Numbered from the stretch's first letter, positions 26,117 to 35,443 are shown. The stretch: DNA of 64,000 nucleotides from Acidobacteriota bacterium (GCA_013289715.1 JABCZJ010000001.1:124001-188000), one strand, 5' to 3'. Numbers and translations: made by a program. The notes: generated by a model not told the origin, from the letters alone.

Positions 26117-27343
26117 TTACTTCCCCGCCGAAGTTCCGGGCGGTTTCCCGCCTTTCGCCAGTTCCCACTTCGCGATCGATTCGATGTGCACTTCATCGGG
26201 CCCGTCCGCCAATCGCAAAGTCCGCACCATCGCCCACGCGCTCGCCAGAAAAGTATCCTGCGAAACTCCCGCGCCTCCGTGCGCTTGTATCGCGCGATCC
26301 AGCACGCGCAAGGTAATGTTCGGCGCCACCACTTTGATCATCGCAATCTCCGCGCGCGCCGCCTTATTCCCCACCGTGTCCATCATGTGCGCCGCCTTCA
26401 GCGTGAGCAGTCGCGCCTGTTCGATCTCCATGCGCGATTCCGCGATTCCCGCGCGAATCGTTCCCTGCTCCGCCAGCGCTTTTCCGAACGCCACTCTCGC
26501 CTGCGCGCGCTTGCACATCGCTTCCAGCGCTCGCTCCGCCACTCCGATACAACGCATGCAATGATGAATCCGCCCCGGCCCCAGCCTCCCCTGCGCAATT
26601 TCGAATCCGCGGCCTTCACCCAGCAGCATATTCGCCGCCGGCACGCGCACATTTTCGAAATCAATCTCAGCGTGCCCGTGCGGCGCGTGATCGTAACCAA
26701 ATACTTTCAGCATGCGCACGATCTTCACGCCCTGCGCATCCAGCGGCACCACAATCATGGACTGCTGTCTGTACGTCGCGGCCGCAGGGTCGCTCTTGCC
26801 CATGAATATCGCGACTTTGCAGCGCGGATCCCCCGCTCCCGATGACCACCACTTTCGCCCATTAATAATGTACTGCTCTCCACTCCGCACGATGCTCGCC
26901 GCAATGTTGGTCGCATCCGAAGACGCCACTTCCGGCTCCGTCATCGCAAAGCACGAACGAATTTCCCCGGCCAGCAGCGGCTTCAGCCATTTTTCCTTCT
27001 GCTCCGCCGTGCCATAACGCGCCAGCACTTCCATATTCCCCGTATCCGGAGCCGAACAATTGAAAATCTCCGGCGCCATATGGCTGCGGCCCATGATTTC
27101 GCAAAGGGGCGCGTACTCCAGATTGCTCAGGCCAGCGCCGCTGGGATCATCCGGCAAAAATAAATTCCACAATCCTTCGCCGCGCGCCTTCACCTTCAGC
27201 TCTTCGACGATGCGCGTGGGCGTCCACGGCTCGCGTGCCGTTTCTTCCACGAACCGCTGCTCGTTCGGATACACGTGCGCGTCCATAAAATTCCGCAACC
27301 GCTGTCGCAGTTCCCTGGTCTTCGCGCTGGGCTCAAGGTTCAT
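26117..27343 (-). CDS. ACAD10/11-type acyl-CoA dehydrogenase (LvaC-like)
   Basis: The protein has 408 residues. It has the dehydrogenase fold ([41 protein letters not shown]) and the closing motif [18 protein letters not shown], which marks the ACAD10/11 and LvaC branch. The [13 protein letters not shown] ending differs from the EGT block of ordinary beta-oxidation dehydrogenases. In characterised relatives this enzyme converts 4-phosphoacyl-CoA to an enoyl/3-hydroxyacyl-CoA by phosphate elimination. Here it faces the kinase gene 24467-25534 across a short convergent gap and lies 9 bp after the enoyl-CoA hydratase gene. Confidence 0.88.
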   Translation of the reverse strand: MNLEPSAKTRELRQRLRNFMDAHVYPNEQRFVEETAREPWTPTRIVEELKVKARGEGLWNLFLPDDPSGAGLSNLEYAPLCEIMGRSHMAPEIFNCSAPDTGNMEVLARYGTAEQKEKWLKPLLAGEIRSCFAMTEPEVASSDATNIAASIVRSGEQYIINGRKWWSSGAGDPRCKVAIFMGKSDPAAATYRQQSMIVVPLDAQGVKIVRMLKVFGYDHAPHGHAEIDFENVRVPAANMLLGEGRGFEIAQGRLGPGRIHHCMRCIGVAERALEAMCKRAQARVAFGKALAEQGTIRAGIAESRMEIEQARLLTLKAAHMMDTVGNKAARAEIAMIKVVAPNITLRVLDRAIQAHGGAGVSQDTFLASAWAMVRTLRLADGPDEVHIESIAKWELAKGGKPPGTSAGK

Positions 27344-27352
27344 ACGCCGCTG

Positions 27353-28195
27353 CTATTTTCCCGTGAAGACCGGTGCGCGCTTTTCCACAAAATGCGCCAC
27401 ACCCTCTTTGAAGTCTTCGCACCGCAAACTCGCCAGCATTTCCCGCTCGGAAATGTCGAACGCTTCGCCGAGCGTCTGGAACATCGCCTCATAGACTTGC
27501 CGCTTGATCACGCGCAACGAACGCGGGCTTACATTCGACGCCAGCTCCACCGCGTATTCCCGCACTTTCTCCTGAAACACATCCTGCGGATACACCTGAT
27601 TCGCCAGGCCCATGCGAAACGCCTCGGCCCCGTCAATCAATCTCGCGGAAAACAGCAAATCCAGCGCGTTCGCGTGCCCGACAAGGCGCGGCAACATCCA
27701 CGCCATTCCGTACTCGGCAATCAACCCACGTCGCGCAAACGCGGTGCTGAATCTCGCCGCATCCGAAGCGAACCGCAAATCACAATACAAAGCAATTACC
27801 AATCCCAAACCCACCGCCGGACCGTTGATCGCCGCAATCACAGGCTTGCTCAGCGCCGGGAAATACGAATACTTCTTCCGAAAATCCACACGCGCGCCGT
27901 CGACATCGCCTTCGCCGGAACCCGCGCCAGCCTGCAACGCCTGAGCCCGCTGCGCCGCATCGAGTCCCTTCGTCGCCACCGTGCTCAGCAGCGACATATC
28001 CGCGCCGGCGCAAAATCCACGGCCCGCGCCCGTCAGCACGATCACGCGAACATTCTCGTCGCGCTCCGACCCTGCCATCGCGGCGCGCACCTCTTGCTCC
28101 ATCACCGCAGTCCAGGCGTTTAGTTTGTCGGGCCGATTCAGCGTAATCGTGGCCACCCGCTGGGCCACCTCGTACATCGTTTCTTGGTTTGGCAT
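27353..28195 (-). CDS. Enoyl-CoA hydratase/isomerase-family protein
   Basis: The protein has 280 residues from MPNQETMYEV; a longer start at 28237 would run through the promoter. Oxyanion-hole motif GRGFCAGADMSLLS and the second block NGPAVGLGLVIALYCD are seen. The first catalytic glutamate of hydratases is not in its usual place, while a glutamate occurs in GLIAEYGMAWMLPRLVG. That arrangement is typical of a less-studied crotonase branch, so hydration is likely but isomerisation is possible. A TATAAT on the minus strand (28211-28206) sits so close that the message may be almost leaderless. Confidence 0.87.
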   Translation of the reverse strand: MPNQETMYEVAQRVATITLNRPDKLNAWTAVMEQEVRAAMAGSERDENVRVIVLTGAGRGFCAGADMSLLSTVATKGLDAAQRAQALQAGAGSGEGDVDGARVDFRKKYSYFPALSKPVIAAINGPAVGLGLVIALYCDLRFASDAARFSTAFARRGLIAEYGMAWMLPRLVGHANALDLLFSARLIDGAEAFRMGLANQVYPQDVFQEKVREYAVELASNVSPRSLRVIKRQVYEAMFQTLGEAFDISEREMLASLRCEDFKEGVAHFVEKRAPVFTGK

Positions 28196-28226
28196 GGTGA
28201 GCCGGATTATATACAATGGCGGCCGT

Positions 28227-28258
28227 GTTAGTAACATTCATCTGTGTGTGACTATCTC
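28227..28258. promoter_or_regulatory. Candidate TetR operator, site 3, between divergent genes
   Basis: This 32-bp element begins GTTAGTAACATTCATC and ends GACTATCTC, matching site 1 at about 23 of 32 positions. Outer arms TAGTAAC and GTGACTA are inverted with one mismatch. It overlaps the expected -35 region of the leftward promoter (minus-strand TATAAT at 28211-28206) and precedes the rightward hydrolase gene. Confidence 0.5.
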
Positions 28259-28315
28259 ATTCCATGCACCCTTCCACTTTCCTTACTGCAGCCAGGTCAC
28301 GCACCCGGAGACTTC

Positions 28316-29134
28316 ATGCCCTTCGTTGAAAATCAAGCCGCCAAAATCTTTTGGGATGAACAAGGTTCGGGCGAACCTCTGCTGCTCGTCATGGGCCTCA
28401 GCTATCCCTCGTATATGTGGCATCGCACGCGCCCGTTTCTCGCGCAACAATATCGCACCATCGCTTTCGATAATCGCGGCGTCGGCCAAAGCGACGCGCC
28501 CCCAGGCGTCTATTCCATCGCGCTGATGGCTTCAGATGCGGCTGCAGTTCTCGATGCCGCCGCCGTCGCGAGCGCGCACGTGTTCGGAGTCTCCATGGGC
28601 GGCATGATCGCGCAGGAATTCGCGCTGCAGTATCCGCAACGTGTGCGTTCGCTGATTTTCGGTTGCACGAATGCCGGAGGTCCCGACTCCGTGCGCGCCA
28701 AGCCCGAGGTGCTGCAACTCCTAACGCGCCAGGGCATGACGCCTGAGGAATCCAACGAAGCCATGATCCCGTTCATTTACGATGCCGCCACTCCGCGCGA
28801 GCGCATTGACGAAGACATGGCCATCCGCATGACGTGGTATCCGACTCCGCAAGGATATATGGGCCAGCTGCAAGGGATTATTCAGTGGGAAGCCTATAGC
28901 CGCATCGCGCAGATCACTGCGCCGACGCTCATCATTCACGGGGAAACCGACCAGCTCATTCCCGTAGCGAACGCTCAGCTAATCGCCGGACGCATCGCCG
29001 GGGCAAAACTCGCATTGATCCCGCGCGCCAGCCACATCTTCGAAACGGACCAACCAGGCGTAGCCCTACGCCTAATCCAGGAATTTCTAGCCACGCAACA
29101 AGAGCGAGCGCACCCCTCGCAACCCAGCGTTTGA
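28316..29134 (+). CDS. Alpha/beta hydrolase, cytosolic
   Basis: The protein has 272 residues from MPFVENQAAK (CGGAGA upstream). Alpha/beta-hydrolase motifs are complete: oxyanion region VMGLSYPS, NRGVGQSD, nucleophile GVSMGGMIA (serine near residue 98), acid in HGETDQLIP and histidine in PRASHIFE. There is no signal peptide. It is transcribed away from the enoyl-CoA hydratase run from a shared promoter region. It may free an acyl group from an ester or lactone feeding the pathway; a lactonase would fit a 4-hydroxyacid route, but this is a guess. Confidence 0.88.
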   Translation: MPFVENQAAKIFWDEQGSGEPLLLVMGLSYPSYMWHRTRPFLAQQYRTIAFDNRGVGQSDAPPGVYSIALMASDAAAVLDAAAVASAHVFGVSMGGMIAQEFALQYPQRVRSLIFGCTNAGGPDSVRAKPEVLQLLTRQGMTPEESNEAMIPFIYDAATPRERIDEDMAIRMTWYPTPQGYMGQLQGIIQWEAYSRIAQITAPTLIIHGETDQLIPVANAQLIAGRIAGAKLALIPRASHIFETDQPGVALRLIQEFLATQQERAHPSQPSV

Positions 29135-29183
29135 TGACGTAGATGTTCAGCCAGCGAGATTTGCCGCAGCAGGGTTTGACTTT

Positions 29184-29212
29184 GTAGCGGCCGCCTGCTT
29201 TTCAGGCGGGCG
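29184..29212 (+). repeat. REP-like palindromic repeat (best copy)
   Basis: Head GTAGCGGCC, then stem-loop GCCTGCTTTTCAGGCGGGC. It is identical to 56546-56574 by eye and follows the alpha/beta hydrolase gene. Confidence 0.75.
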
Positions 29213-29288
29213 TAGTTGAATTTGCCTTTGAGGTTGTACTACGAAGTTGCCCTTAAATCCGAAGGGCTACAGAACTATTACAAAAACG

Positions 29289-30224
29289 TCAGGGCCGTTG
29301 GCCCGGCGCCTTCCCTATCGCAGCGTTCGTAATCGCCGTACAATTCGCCGTCGGCACAACGTGCGCAGCAGCCGCCGGCGACGAACAAGTCTGCGTCTTG
29401 CTCGCCGAACGAATCACCACAGCCGCCACCGTCACGGCCACCGCGGCGCCAACTCCCACCGCCGTCACCCCCGCAACTCCCAGTCCGCCAACGGCTCCGC
29501 CGGCACCTCCGCTCACGCTCGTCGTGGTGCTCATTTCCGTAACCGTCACAGGAGTCGCCGGCACCGGCGGCGTAGGAGCCGCGTTAAATTGCACGCTCGA
29601 AGATTCGCCCGCGCCTACGATCACGCACGGCCCCAGCATCCGGCCGTTCTTTTCTTTTTTCTGTTCCTCACCGCCCTGCGCGCCTTCCTGTTCTTCTTTC
29701 TTCGTCGCTTTGTACGAGCAGAAATTCACTTTCCCCTCGTAAACCACAATTCGGGTCGTGTCTCCCTGCGAATCCAGGGCGAAATCGGTTCCAACGACAC
29801 CCGCAACTCCGGTCGGCGTGCGAATCTGAAAGCTGGCGTTGGGCTTTACCTGTTTCACGGCGTTCGCGCGCACGCGCCCGTAATTCAGATCGAGTTCCGT
29901 CTGCTGCGCTCCGCCATCATGTTTCGTCACGGTCAAATTCGAATCCGAACCCACGCTGAGCACCGAGCCGTCATCCAGTGCCACGCGCGCGCGCGCCAGG
30001 TGGCCGGTGTTGATCACGTCGCCCCAGTAAACCGCCTCGGAAGTGGAAGCAGGAGTCTGCTGCGGTCCGCGAATCACGTTCACCACCGGCAGGACAGCAG
30101 TGAGTTTCCCGGCATGTTGGGGCTGCGTCGCCTGTTTCGCTTGTCCCGCCACGTCAGCCGGAATCACCAGCAGCAAACAGATCAGCAGCGCGGTCAGACA
30201 CGTTAGTGGATGGCGGGCGTTCAT
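29289..30224 (-). CDS. FecR-domain exported protein
   Basis: The protein has 311 residues. A signal peptide (about 1-28) precedes the FecR domain (about 50-190): VYWGDVINTGHLARARVALDDGSVLSVG and FQIRTPTGVAGVVGTDFAL. A charged insertion (KKEEQEGAQGGEEQKKEKNG) and an alanine/glycine-rich hydrophobic segment (VGVGAAVAVTVAAVV) follow, perhaps a membrane anchor. No FecI-type sigma factor is nearby, so it is probably one of the stand-alone FecR-fold proteins common in Acidobacteriota. Function unknown. Confidence 0.83.
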   Translation of the reverse strand: MNARHPLTCLTALLICLLLVIPADVAGQAKQATQPQHAGKLTAVLPVVNVIRGPQQTPASTSEAVYWGDVINTGHLARARVALDDGSVLSVGSDSNLTVTKHDGGAQQTELDLNYGRVRANAVKQVKPNASFQIRTPTGVAGVVGTDFALDSQGDTTRIVVYEGKVNFCSYKATKKEEQEGAQGGEEQKKEKNGRMLGPCVIVGAGESSSVQFNAAPTPPVPATPVTVTEMSTTTSVSGGAGGAVGGLGVAGVTAVGVGAAVAVTVAAVVIRSASKTQTCSSPAAAAHVVPTANCTAITNAAIGKAPGQRP

Positions 30225-30448
30225 GTTTCTTATACCTCCCCGGGCAATTCTCGGGTCCCGAGTTTCAGGCCCGAGCTTCCCGGTGCATGGAAATCCTTAA
30301 GGAAAATACCAATCGCGGGGGTCGGGCAGAAAATTACCATAACTCGCCCACGCCTCATAGCAATATTCTGCGCGCCGGCCAGGGCGTCACGCACACGCCG
30401 TGGCCGGCGCAGCCATGACGCCCCACAACAACAAGAACTACGCTTTTA

Positions 30449-30904
30449 TTAGGGTTTCCGCTCGCGCGCCGCAATCGACGCCATCATCGCGCGCATGGCT
30501 TCCGTGCTGCCCGGCGCGTTCCGTTCGCGCCACGCCTCCATGCGTTTTACGTGTTCTTCGAGCCGTGCAAACGCGTGCGGGTTCTTGAACATCTCGCGCC
30601 ATCCCCCCACAATCGGCCTCACGCGCTCCCAAACCATCCATTGCTCGCCCGTGCTTTCGAAGAAAAACTCCTCGTCAATCAGCCCGCGATTCACGATATT
30701 CGCCGCCATATCCCAGTAGCTCAACACCATGCGCATGTAGGCGTTTTCCTGCGAATTCGGCGCCGCCACGTTCATCACGTCTTCCAGCGATGTCGGCTTG
30801 AAGTTCCGGACGTACCAATCCCGCGCCTCACGCAAACGCGGCTCGCGCCGGATGTCGTAGAGCCTCAACATCAGATTTACCTGCTCGTGCGTCACTTGTC
30901 CCAT
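30449..30904 (-). CDS. Uncharacterised small helical protein (DUF4760-like)
   Basis: The protein has 151 residues. It starts MGQVTHEQVNLMLRLYDIRREPRLREARDWYV and has acidic/aromatic helices (YWDMAANIVNRGLIDEEFFF). No signal peptide is present. The look is of the DUF4760 group, but I cannot confirm this by eye. It is followed 96 bp later (upstream in sequence order on the plus strand) by the MscS gene on the same strand. No function is offered. Confidence 0.65.
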   Translation of the reverse strand: MGQVTHEQVNLMLRLYDIRREPRLREARDWYVRNFKPTSLEDVMNVAAPNSQENAYMRMVLSYWDMAANIVNRGLIDEEFFFESTGEQWMVWERVRPIVGGWREMFKNPHAFARLEEHVKRMEAWRERNAPGSTEAMRAMMASIAARERKP

Positions 30905-31000
30905 CGAACTCTCCTCCGTTGTCGGTTGAAGTTGTTGAATCGAAGCTACTCAATCAGAGTTACTCGGTTGAAGTCATTCGCTGAGGTAATTCGCCTGGAA

Positions 31001-31855
31001 TTACTCGCCCGGCTGCGCCACGTCGCCTTGCACCACGATTTGATGCGTGTGGCTCAGTGGAATCTTCGCTTGCTCGAACCCCAGCTTGATTCGGCGGCGC
31101 AGTTCGCGCGCGACATCGTCCTTGCGGTTCAGGATCGTGCGCGCCTGCAATCGGATCACCGTGCCGTCCAAGGACAGTGCTTCGACCCCCAGCACGCGCG
31201 GCCCATCAATCAACGCCGCGGACCAATCCGCATCATTCCGAAAATCTCCTGCGATTTTCTCCAGCGTCGCCAGCGCCCGCCCCACCATCTCCGCCGCCGG
31301 AACCGTCACATCCACAAACGCCTGCGACCAATCGCGGCTCAGGTTCGCCACCTGCCCCACCAAACTGTTTGGCATCGTCACCATCGCGCCCGCCGGATTG
31401 CGTATCACCGTACGCCGCAATGTGAGGTGCTCCACGCGCCCGGTCTCGCCATTCACCTGAATCAGGTCGCCCACCACGTATTGATCCTCAAACACAATAA
31501 AAAAACCATTGATGAAATCTTTCAGCAGGCTCTGCGCACCGAACGCAATCGCAATGCTGGCCACGCCCGCCGTCGCCATCGCCGGGGCGATGTCGAAGCC
31601 CAATACTTCGAACGCCATCAGCACCGCAATCAGCCCGATAATCGCGGCGCCAATGCTGTAAAGCAAGCCCGCCATCGTGCGCGTCTGCTGTTCGCGCATC
31701 TGGCCGGCGCGCGACTGCGCCTTGGCCAACTGCACCAGCCGCGACGTCACGGCCTTCAAAGCGCGGGTCAGCAGGACCGCAAATAGCAGAATGACCAGCA
31801 GGCGCAAGCCGGTCTTTCCTGCAATTTCCATCCACCGTGAGAACGAATCAGTCAT
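31001..31855 (-). CDS. MscS-family mechanosensitive ion channel
   Basis: The protein has 284 residues, the size of compact MscS. Three transmembrane helices are visible (about residues 17-35, 63-85 and 88-112). The pore helix and link are GVASIAIAFGAQSLLKDFINGFFIVFEDQ. The beta domain follows with GDLIQVNGETGRVEHLTLRRTVIRNPAGAMVTMPNS. It opens under membrane tension to release solutes during osmotic downshock. The same-strand gene at 30449 is downstream. Confidence 0.93.
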   Translation of the reverse strand: MTDSFSRWMEIAGKTGLRLLVILLFAVLLTRALKAVTSRLVQLAKAQSRAGQMREQQTRTMAGLLYSIGAAIIGLIAVLMAFEVLGFDIAPAMATAGVASIAIAFGAQSLLKDFINGFFIVFEDQYVVGDLIQVNGETGRVEHLTLRRTVIRNPAGAMVTMPNSLVGQVANLSRDWSQAFVDVTVPAAEMVGRALATLEKIAGDFRNDADWSAALIDGPRVLGVEALSLDGTVIRLQARTILNRKDDVARELRRRIKLGFEQAKIPLSHTHQIVVQGDVAQPGE

Positions 31856-31952
31856 AAGATAGGAGGAGCGGAATTATACCACCCGGCAAGGTGCCCCAGC
31901 GCCGCGGCCGGCCGAAAACCCGAAACACATTCCGCGAACGGGAGCACGCATT

Positions 31953-32324
31953 ATGGACCCGAAAAAGCGTAATTTCATCACCCAACTAATTTCCTGGACG
32001 CTCGCTGCGCCGCTCGCGCTGCTGGCCGTCCGCGCCTTCGCGCAAAATCCCAGTCCCAAGCTGCCCCAAGGTAATACCCCGGTGTACGACGGCCGCAACG
32101 ATCCGTTCGGCGCCGCCGCCGCCAAACCAGACCCCAAACAAATCCTGAAACAAAATAAAGACCAGATCCACGATGACATCGAGAAGCTCTACGTCCTCGC
32201 CAGCGAGCTAAAAGACGAAGTCGAAAAAACCGATTCTGTCAACGTGCTCTCTCTGGCCATGGTGGGAAAAGCCGAACAAGTCGAAAAGCTCGCCAAGCAG
32301 ATCAAGAACTTGGCCCGCGGCTAG
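31953..32324 (+). CDS. Small exported hypothetical protein
   Basis: The protein has 123 residues. A basic N-terminus and hydrophobic stretch (LISWTLAAPLALLAVRAFAQ) end in a signal-peptidase-like AFAQN. The mature part has a polar linker and a helical, lysine-rich domain (QILKQNKDQIHDDIEKLYVLASELKDEVEKT), probably a coiled coil. It is divergent from MscS, 97 bp away. Function unknown. Confidence 0.7.
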   Translation: MDPKKRNFITQLISWTLAAPLALLAVRAFAQNPSPKLPQGNTPVYDGRNDPFGAAAAKPDPKQILKQNKDQIHDDIEKLYVLASELKDEVEKTDSVNVLSLAMVGKAEQVEKLAKQIKNLARG

Positions 32325-32334
32325 CTCTGCCTTT

Positions 32335-32352
32335 GTAGCGGCGCACTTTGCA
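32335..32352 (+). repeat. Truncated REP-like repeat
   Basis: Only the head GTAGCGGCGCACTTTGCA remains; no hairpin follows. It lies after the small exported gene. Confidence 0.4.
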
Positions 32353-32535
32353 AAACGTCCCTGGCGCTCCGCGACGAACCCATCCCAACACGCCCCTAGC
32401 TAGTGTATGATTTCCAGTTTCAGGATGGCGCGCCGCGACGCGTGCAGTCTCGGGAATTTCTCTCGCCCCCCTCACCGCGGCCCTTTTCCTGCGACGGCAA
32501 CAGCAATTCAAGCATCCCAACATGGAGGAAGTTTC

Positions 32536-33720
32536 ATGATCGTGGGCGTTCCGCGAGAAAGCTATCCCGGTGAACGGCGCGTCGCCCTCGTGCCCTCCGT
32601 CGTGCCCACCTTGGCGAAAGGCGGCCTCGAAGTCATCGTCGAAGCCGGCGCCGGAACGGAAGCCGGATTTCCCGACGCCAGCTACACCGCCAAAGGCGCA
32701 AAAATCGTCGCTGATCGCGCCGAAGTATTTCGCACAGCCGATATCGTCGCGCAGGTGCTCTGCTACGGCTCGAACGACAAGACCGGCGAAGCCGACCTGC
32801 CGCTGCTCCGCAAGGATCAAGTGCTAGTAGGATTTCTTCGCCCGCTCGGCGGCCTATCCACCATTCAGCAAATCGCCCAGCGCGGCGTCACCGCGCTTTC
32901 CGTCGAACTAATGCCGCGCACCACACGCGCGCAAAGCATGGACGTGCTTTCCTCGATGGCCACGATCTGCGGATACAAAGCGCTGGTGATCGCCGCCGAC
33001 ACCCTGCCAAGAATTTTCCCCATGCTCACCACAGCCGCGGGAACGATCACGCCAGCCCGCGTTTTCGTAATCGGCGCAGGCGTGGCCGGACTGCAAGCCG
33101 TCGCGACCGCGCGGCGTCTCGGCGCGGTCGCCTCCGCCTACGACATGCGTCCCGCCGCGAAAGAACAAGTCCATAGCCTCGGTGGCCGCTTCGTCGAATT
33201 ACCGATCGAAGCCAAGGATGCGGAAGACGCCCGCGGCTACGCGCGTGCCCAAGATGAAGACTTCTATCGCCGCCAACGCGAGCTGCTCGGCAAAGTCGTC
33301 GCCGAAAGCGACGTGGTTATCGCCGCCGCCGTAGTCCCCGGAAAAAAATCGCCGCTGCTCGTCACCGCGGACATGGTCAAGAGCATGGCGCCCGGCTCGG
33401 TGATCGTGGACCTGGCCTCGGAACGCGGGGGAAATTGCGAGCTCACTCAACCCGGCGAAAAAATCACCGCGCACGGCGTCGCCATCATCGGCTGGTACAA
33501 TCTCGCCAGCACAGTCCCCCATCACGCCAGTCAGATGTACGCCCGCAACGTCTCCGCGTTTCTGCTGCATATGGTGAAAGAAGGCAAGCTGCGGCTCGAT
33601 CTAGGCGATGAGATCATCCGCGACACCTTGTTGACCACGGGCGGTGAAATCGTCAATCCACGCCTGCGTGAATTTTATGCGCGGCCGCCCTTGGTCCCGG
33701 CGTCTCAGGAGAAAAAATAA
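32536..33720 (+). CDS. pntAA: NAD(P) transhydrogenase alpha subunit, part 1 (PntAA)
   Basis: The protein has 394 residues; the start at 32536 follows ATGGAGGAAG. It is the soluble NAD(H)-binding domain I: it begins IVGVPRESYPGERRVALVPSVVP, and the Rossmann motif VFVIGAGVAGLQAVATARRLGA lies near residue 175. RPAAKEQVHSLGGRFVELP and KSMAPGSVIVDLASERGGNCELT are typical. Together with the next two genes it forms proton-pumping transhydrogenase, which reduces NADP with NADH using the proton gradient. The split three-gene layout is the common soil-bacterial form. Confidence 0.95.
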   Translation: MIVGVPRESYPGERRVALVPSVVPTLAKGGLEVIVEAGAGTEAGFPDASYTAKGAKIVADRAEVFRTADIVAQVLCYGSNDKTGEADLPLLRKDQVLVGFLRPLGGLSTIQQIAQRGVTALSVELMPRTTRAQSMDVLSSMATICGYKALVIAADTLPRIFPMLTTAAGTITPARVFVIGAGVAGLQAVATARRLGAVASAYDMRPAAKEQVHSLGGRFVELPIEAKDAEDARGYARAQDEDFYRRQRELLGKVVAESDVVIAAAVVPGKKSPLLVTADMVKSMAPGSVIVDLASERGGNCELTQPGEKITAHGVAIIGWYNLASTVPHHASQMYARNVSAFLLHMVKEGKLRLDLGDEIIRDTLLTTGGEIVNPRLREFYARPPLVPASQEKK

Positions 33721-33722
33721 TC

Positions 33723-34016
33723 ATGAAGATGGACCTGCTCACCAGCCTCTACGTTTTCATGCTCGCCGCTTTCATAGGCTTTGAAGTCATTCGCCAAATT
33801 TCGCCACTCTTGCACACTCCGCTGATGTCCCTCACCAACGCCCTCGACGCCATTGCCGTCGTCGGCGCCATCCTCCTCACCGGCGAACATCGCAGCACGC
33901 TCTCCACGATCCTCGGCGCGCTCGCCATCGTCGCCGCCACCAGCAATGTAGTCGGCGGCTTTCTCATCACCGATCGCATGCTCAAAATGTTCAAATCCAG
34001 CAGCCCGAAAAAATAA
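33723..34016 (+). CDS. pntAB: NAD(P) transhydrogenase alpha subunit, part 2 (PntAB)
   Basis: The protein has 97 residues. It forms three transmembrane helices (LYVFMLAAFIGFEVI, LDAIAVVGAILLTG, LGALAIVAATSNVVGGFLIT), including the conserved ATSNVVGGF. It is the short membrane piece between the soluble PntAA and PntB. Its gene begins 2 bp after pntAA and its stop overlaps the start of pntB (TAATGA), so all three are translationally coupled. Confidence 0.95.
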   Translation: MKMDLLTSLYVFMLAAFIGFEVIRQISPLLHTPLMSLTNALDAIAVVGAILLTGEHRSTLSTILGALAIVAATSNVVGGFLITDRMLKMFKSSSPKK

Positions 34017-35410
34017 TGACCGCCTGGCTCGGAACCGACACCTTCATCGAAATCATCTACCTGATCGCCACGGCGCTCTTCATCTTCGCTCTGGTGTGGA
34101 TGCGCACGCCCGCCACTGCCCGCCGCGGCGTCCGCGCCGGCGAAATCGGCATGTTGCTAGCGATCGGCGGCACGCTGCTCAATCACAACATCATTGAATA
34201 CAAATGGATCGCCATCGCCCTGGTGCTCGGCTCGATCATCGGCGTCCCGCTCGGCATGGTCCACATGACCGCCGTGCCCCAACGAACCGCGCTCAGCCAC
34301 GCCTTCGGCGCATTCTGCGTAACGCTCGTCGGAACCGCCGAATTCTACCTGCGCGCCCCGGCCGTACCGCCCTTCATGATGTCCGTCCTCTCGATGGAAG
34401 TGATTCTCGGCGCTCTCACGTTCACTGGCAGCCTGATGGCCGCCGGAAAACTCCAGGAAATCCTCCCGCAGCGCCCCATCACATATAAGGGTCAGAACCT
34501 CGTCAACCTTTTGCTGCTAGCAGTCGCGATCGGCATCGCCGCATATCTCGTGCACGATCCCAGCCGCGTTCACCTGTTTCCGCTGATGCTCATAATTCCT
34601 CTCATCTTCGGGGTGCTGATGATCATCCCCATCGGCGGCGCCGATATGCCCACGGTGATTTCGCTGCTGAATTCCTACGCTGGACTTTCCGCCGCGGCTA
34701 TGGGCTTCGTACTCGATAGCAAGCTGCTCATCATCGCCGGCGCGCTCGACGGCGCCTCCGGCCTCATCCTCTCCGTGAACATGTCTAGAGCCATGAATCG
34801 CTCGTTCAGCAATGTTCTGTTCGGCGCGTTCGGACAAGAAGCAATCGCCGGTGCCACCGCGCAACAAGCCCGCCCCGTGCGCAGCGCCACCGCCGAAGAA
34901 GCCGCAGCGATCCTCGGCGCCGCCAGCAAGGTGATCATCGTCCCCGGGTACGGCATGGCCGTCGCACAAGCGCAGCACAAAGTCCGCGAGCTGTACGACG
35001 CGCTCAGCAAGCGCGGCGTGGACGTGAAATTCGCCATCCATCCCGTCGCCGGCCGCATGCCCGGACACATGAACGTGCTCCTAGCCGAGGCGGACATTCC
35101 CTACGACAAACTTCTAGACATGGAAGAAGTGAACGACGAGTTTCCGCAAGCCGACGTAGCCCTGGTGATCGGCGCAAACGACGTAACCAATCCTGCCGCC
35201 CGCAACGAGACCTCCAGCCCAATCTACGGCATGCCTATTCTCGACGTGGACAAAGCCCGCACAGTAATGGTCATCAAACGCAGCATGAGCCCAGGCTTCG
35301 CCGGAATTGATAATCCTCTGTATTACCTAGACAAAACCCTGATGCTCTTCGGCGACGCCAAATCCTTCGTAAACTCTATCGTCCACGAACTGGCCGGCGG
35401 CCACAACTAG
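34016..35410 (+). CDS. pntB: NAD(P) transhydrogenase beta subunit (PntB)
   Basis: The protein has 464 residues. About eight membrane helices occupy residues 1-265 (GADMPTVISLLNSYAGLSAAAMGF). The NADP-binding domain III follows with VIIVPGYGMAVAQAQH, PVAGRMPGHMNVLLAEA, VNDEFPQADVALVIGANDVTNPAA and the SMSPGFAGIDNPLY loop. The TAATGA overlap with pntAB shows coupling. It completes the inner-membrane proton-translocating transhydrogenase. Confidence 0.96.
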   Translation: MTAWLGTDTFIEIIYLIATALFIFALVWMRTPATARRGVRAGEIGMLLAIGGTLLNHNIIEYKWIAIALVLGSIIGVPLGMVHMTAVPQRTALSHAFGAFCVTLVGTAEFYLRAPAVPPFMMSVLSMEVILGALTFTGSLMAAGKLQEILPQRPITYKGQNLVNLLLLAVAIGIAAYLVHDPSRVHLFPLMLIIPLIFGVLMIIPIGGADMPTVISLLNSYAGLSAAAMGFVLDSKLLIIAGALDGASGLILSVNMSRAMNRSFSNVLFGAFGQEAIAGATAQQARPVRSATAEEAAAILGAASKVIIVPGYGMAVAQAQHKVRELYDALSKRGVDVKFAIHPVAGRMPGHMNVLLAEADIPYDKLLDMEEVNDEFPQADVALVIGANDVTNPAARNETSSPIYGMPILDVDKARTVMVIKRSMSPGFAGIDNPLYYLDKTLMLFGDAKSFVNSIVHELAGGHN

Positions 35411-35443
35411 CTCCGCCGGCGTCTCGCCACGTGCAAGCGGTTC

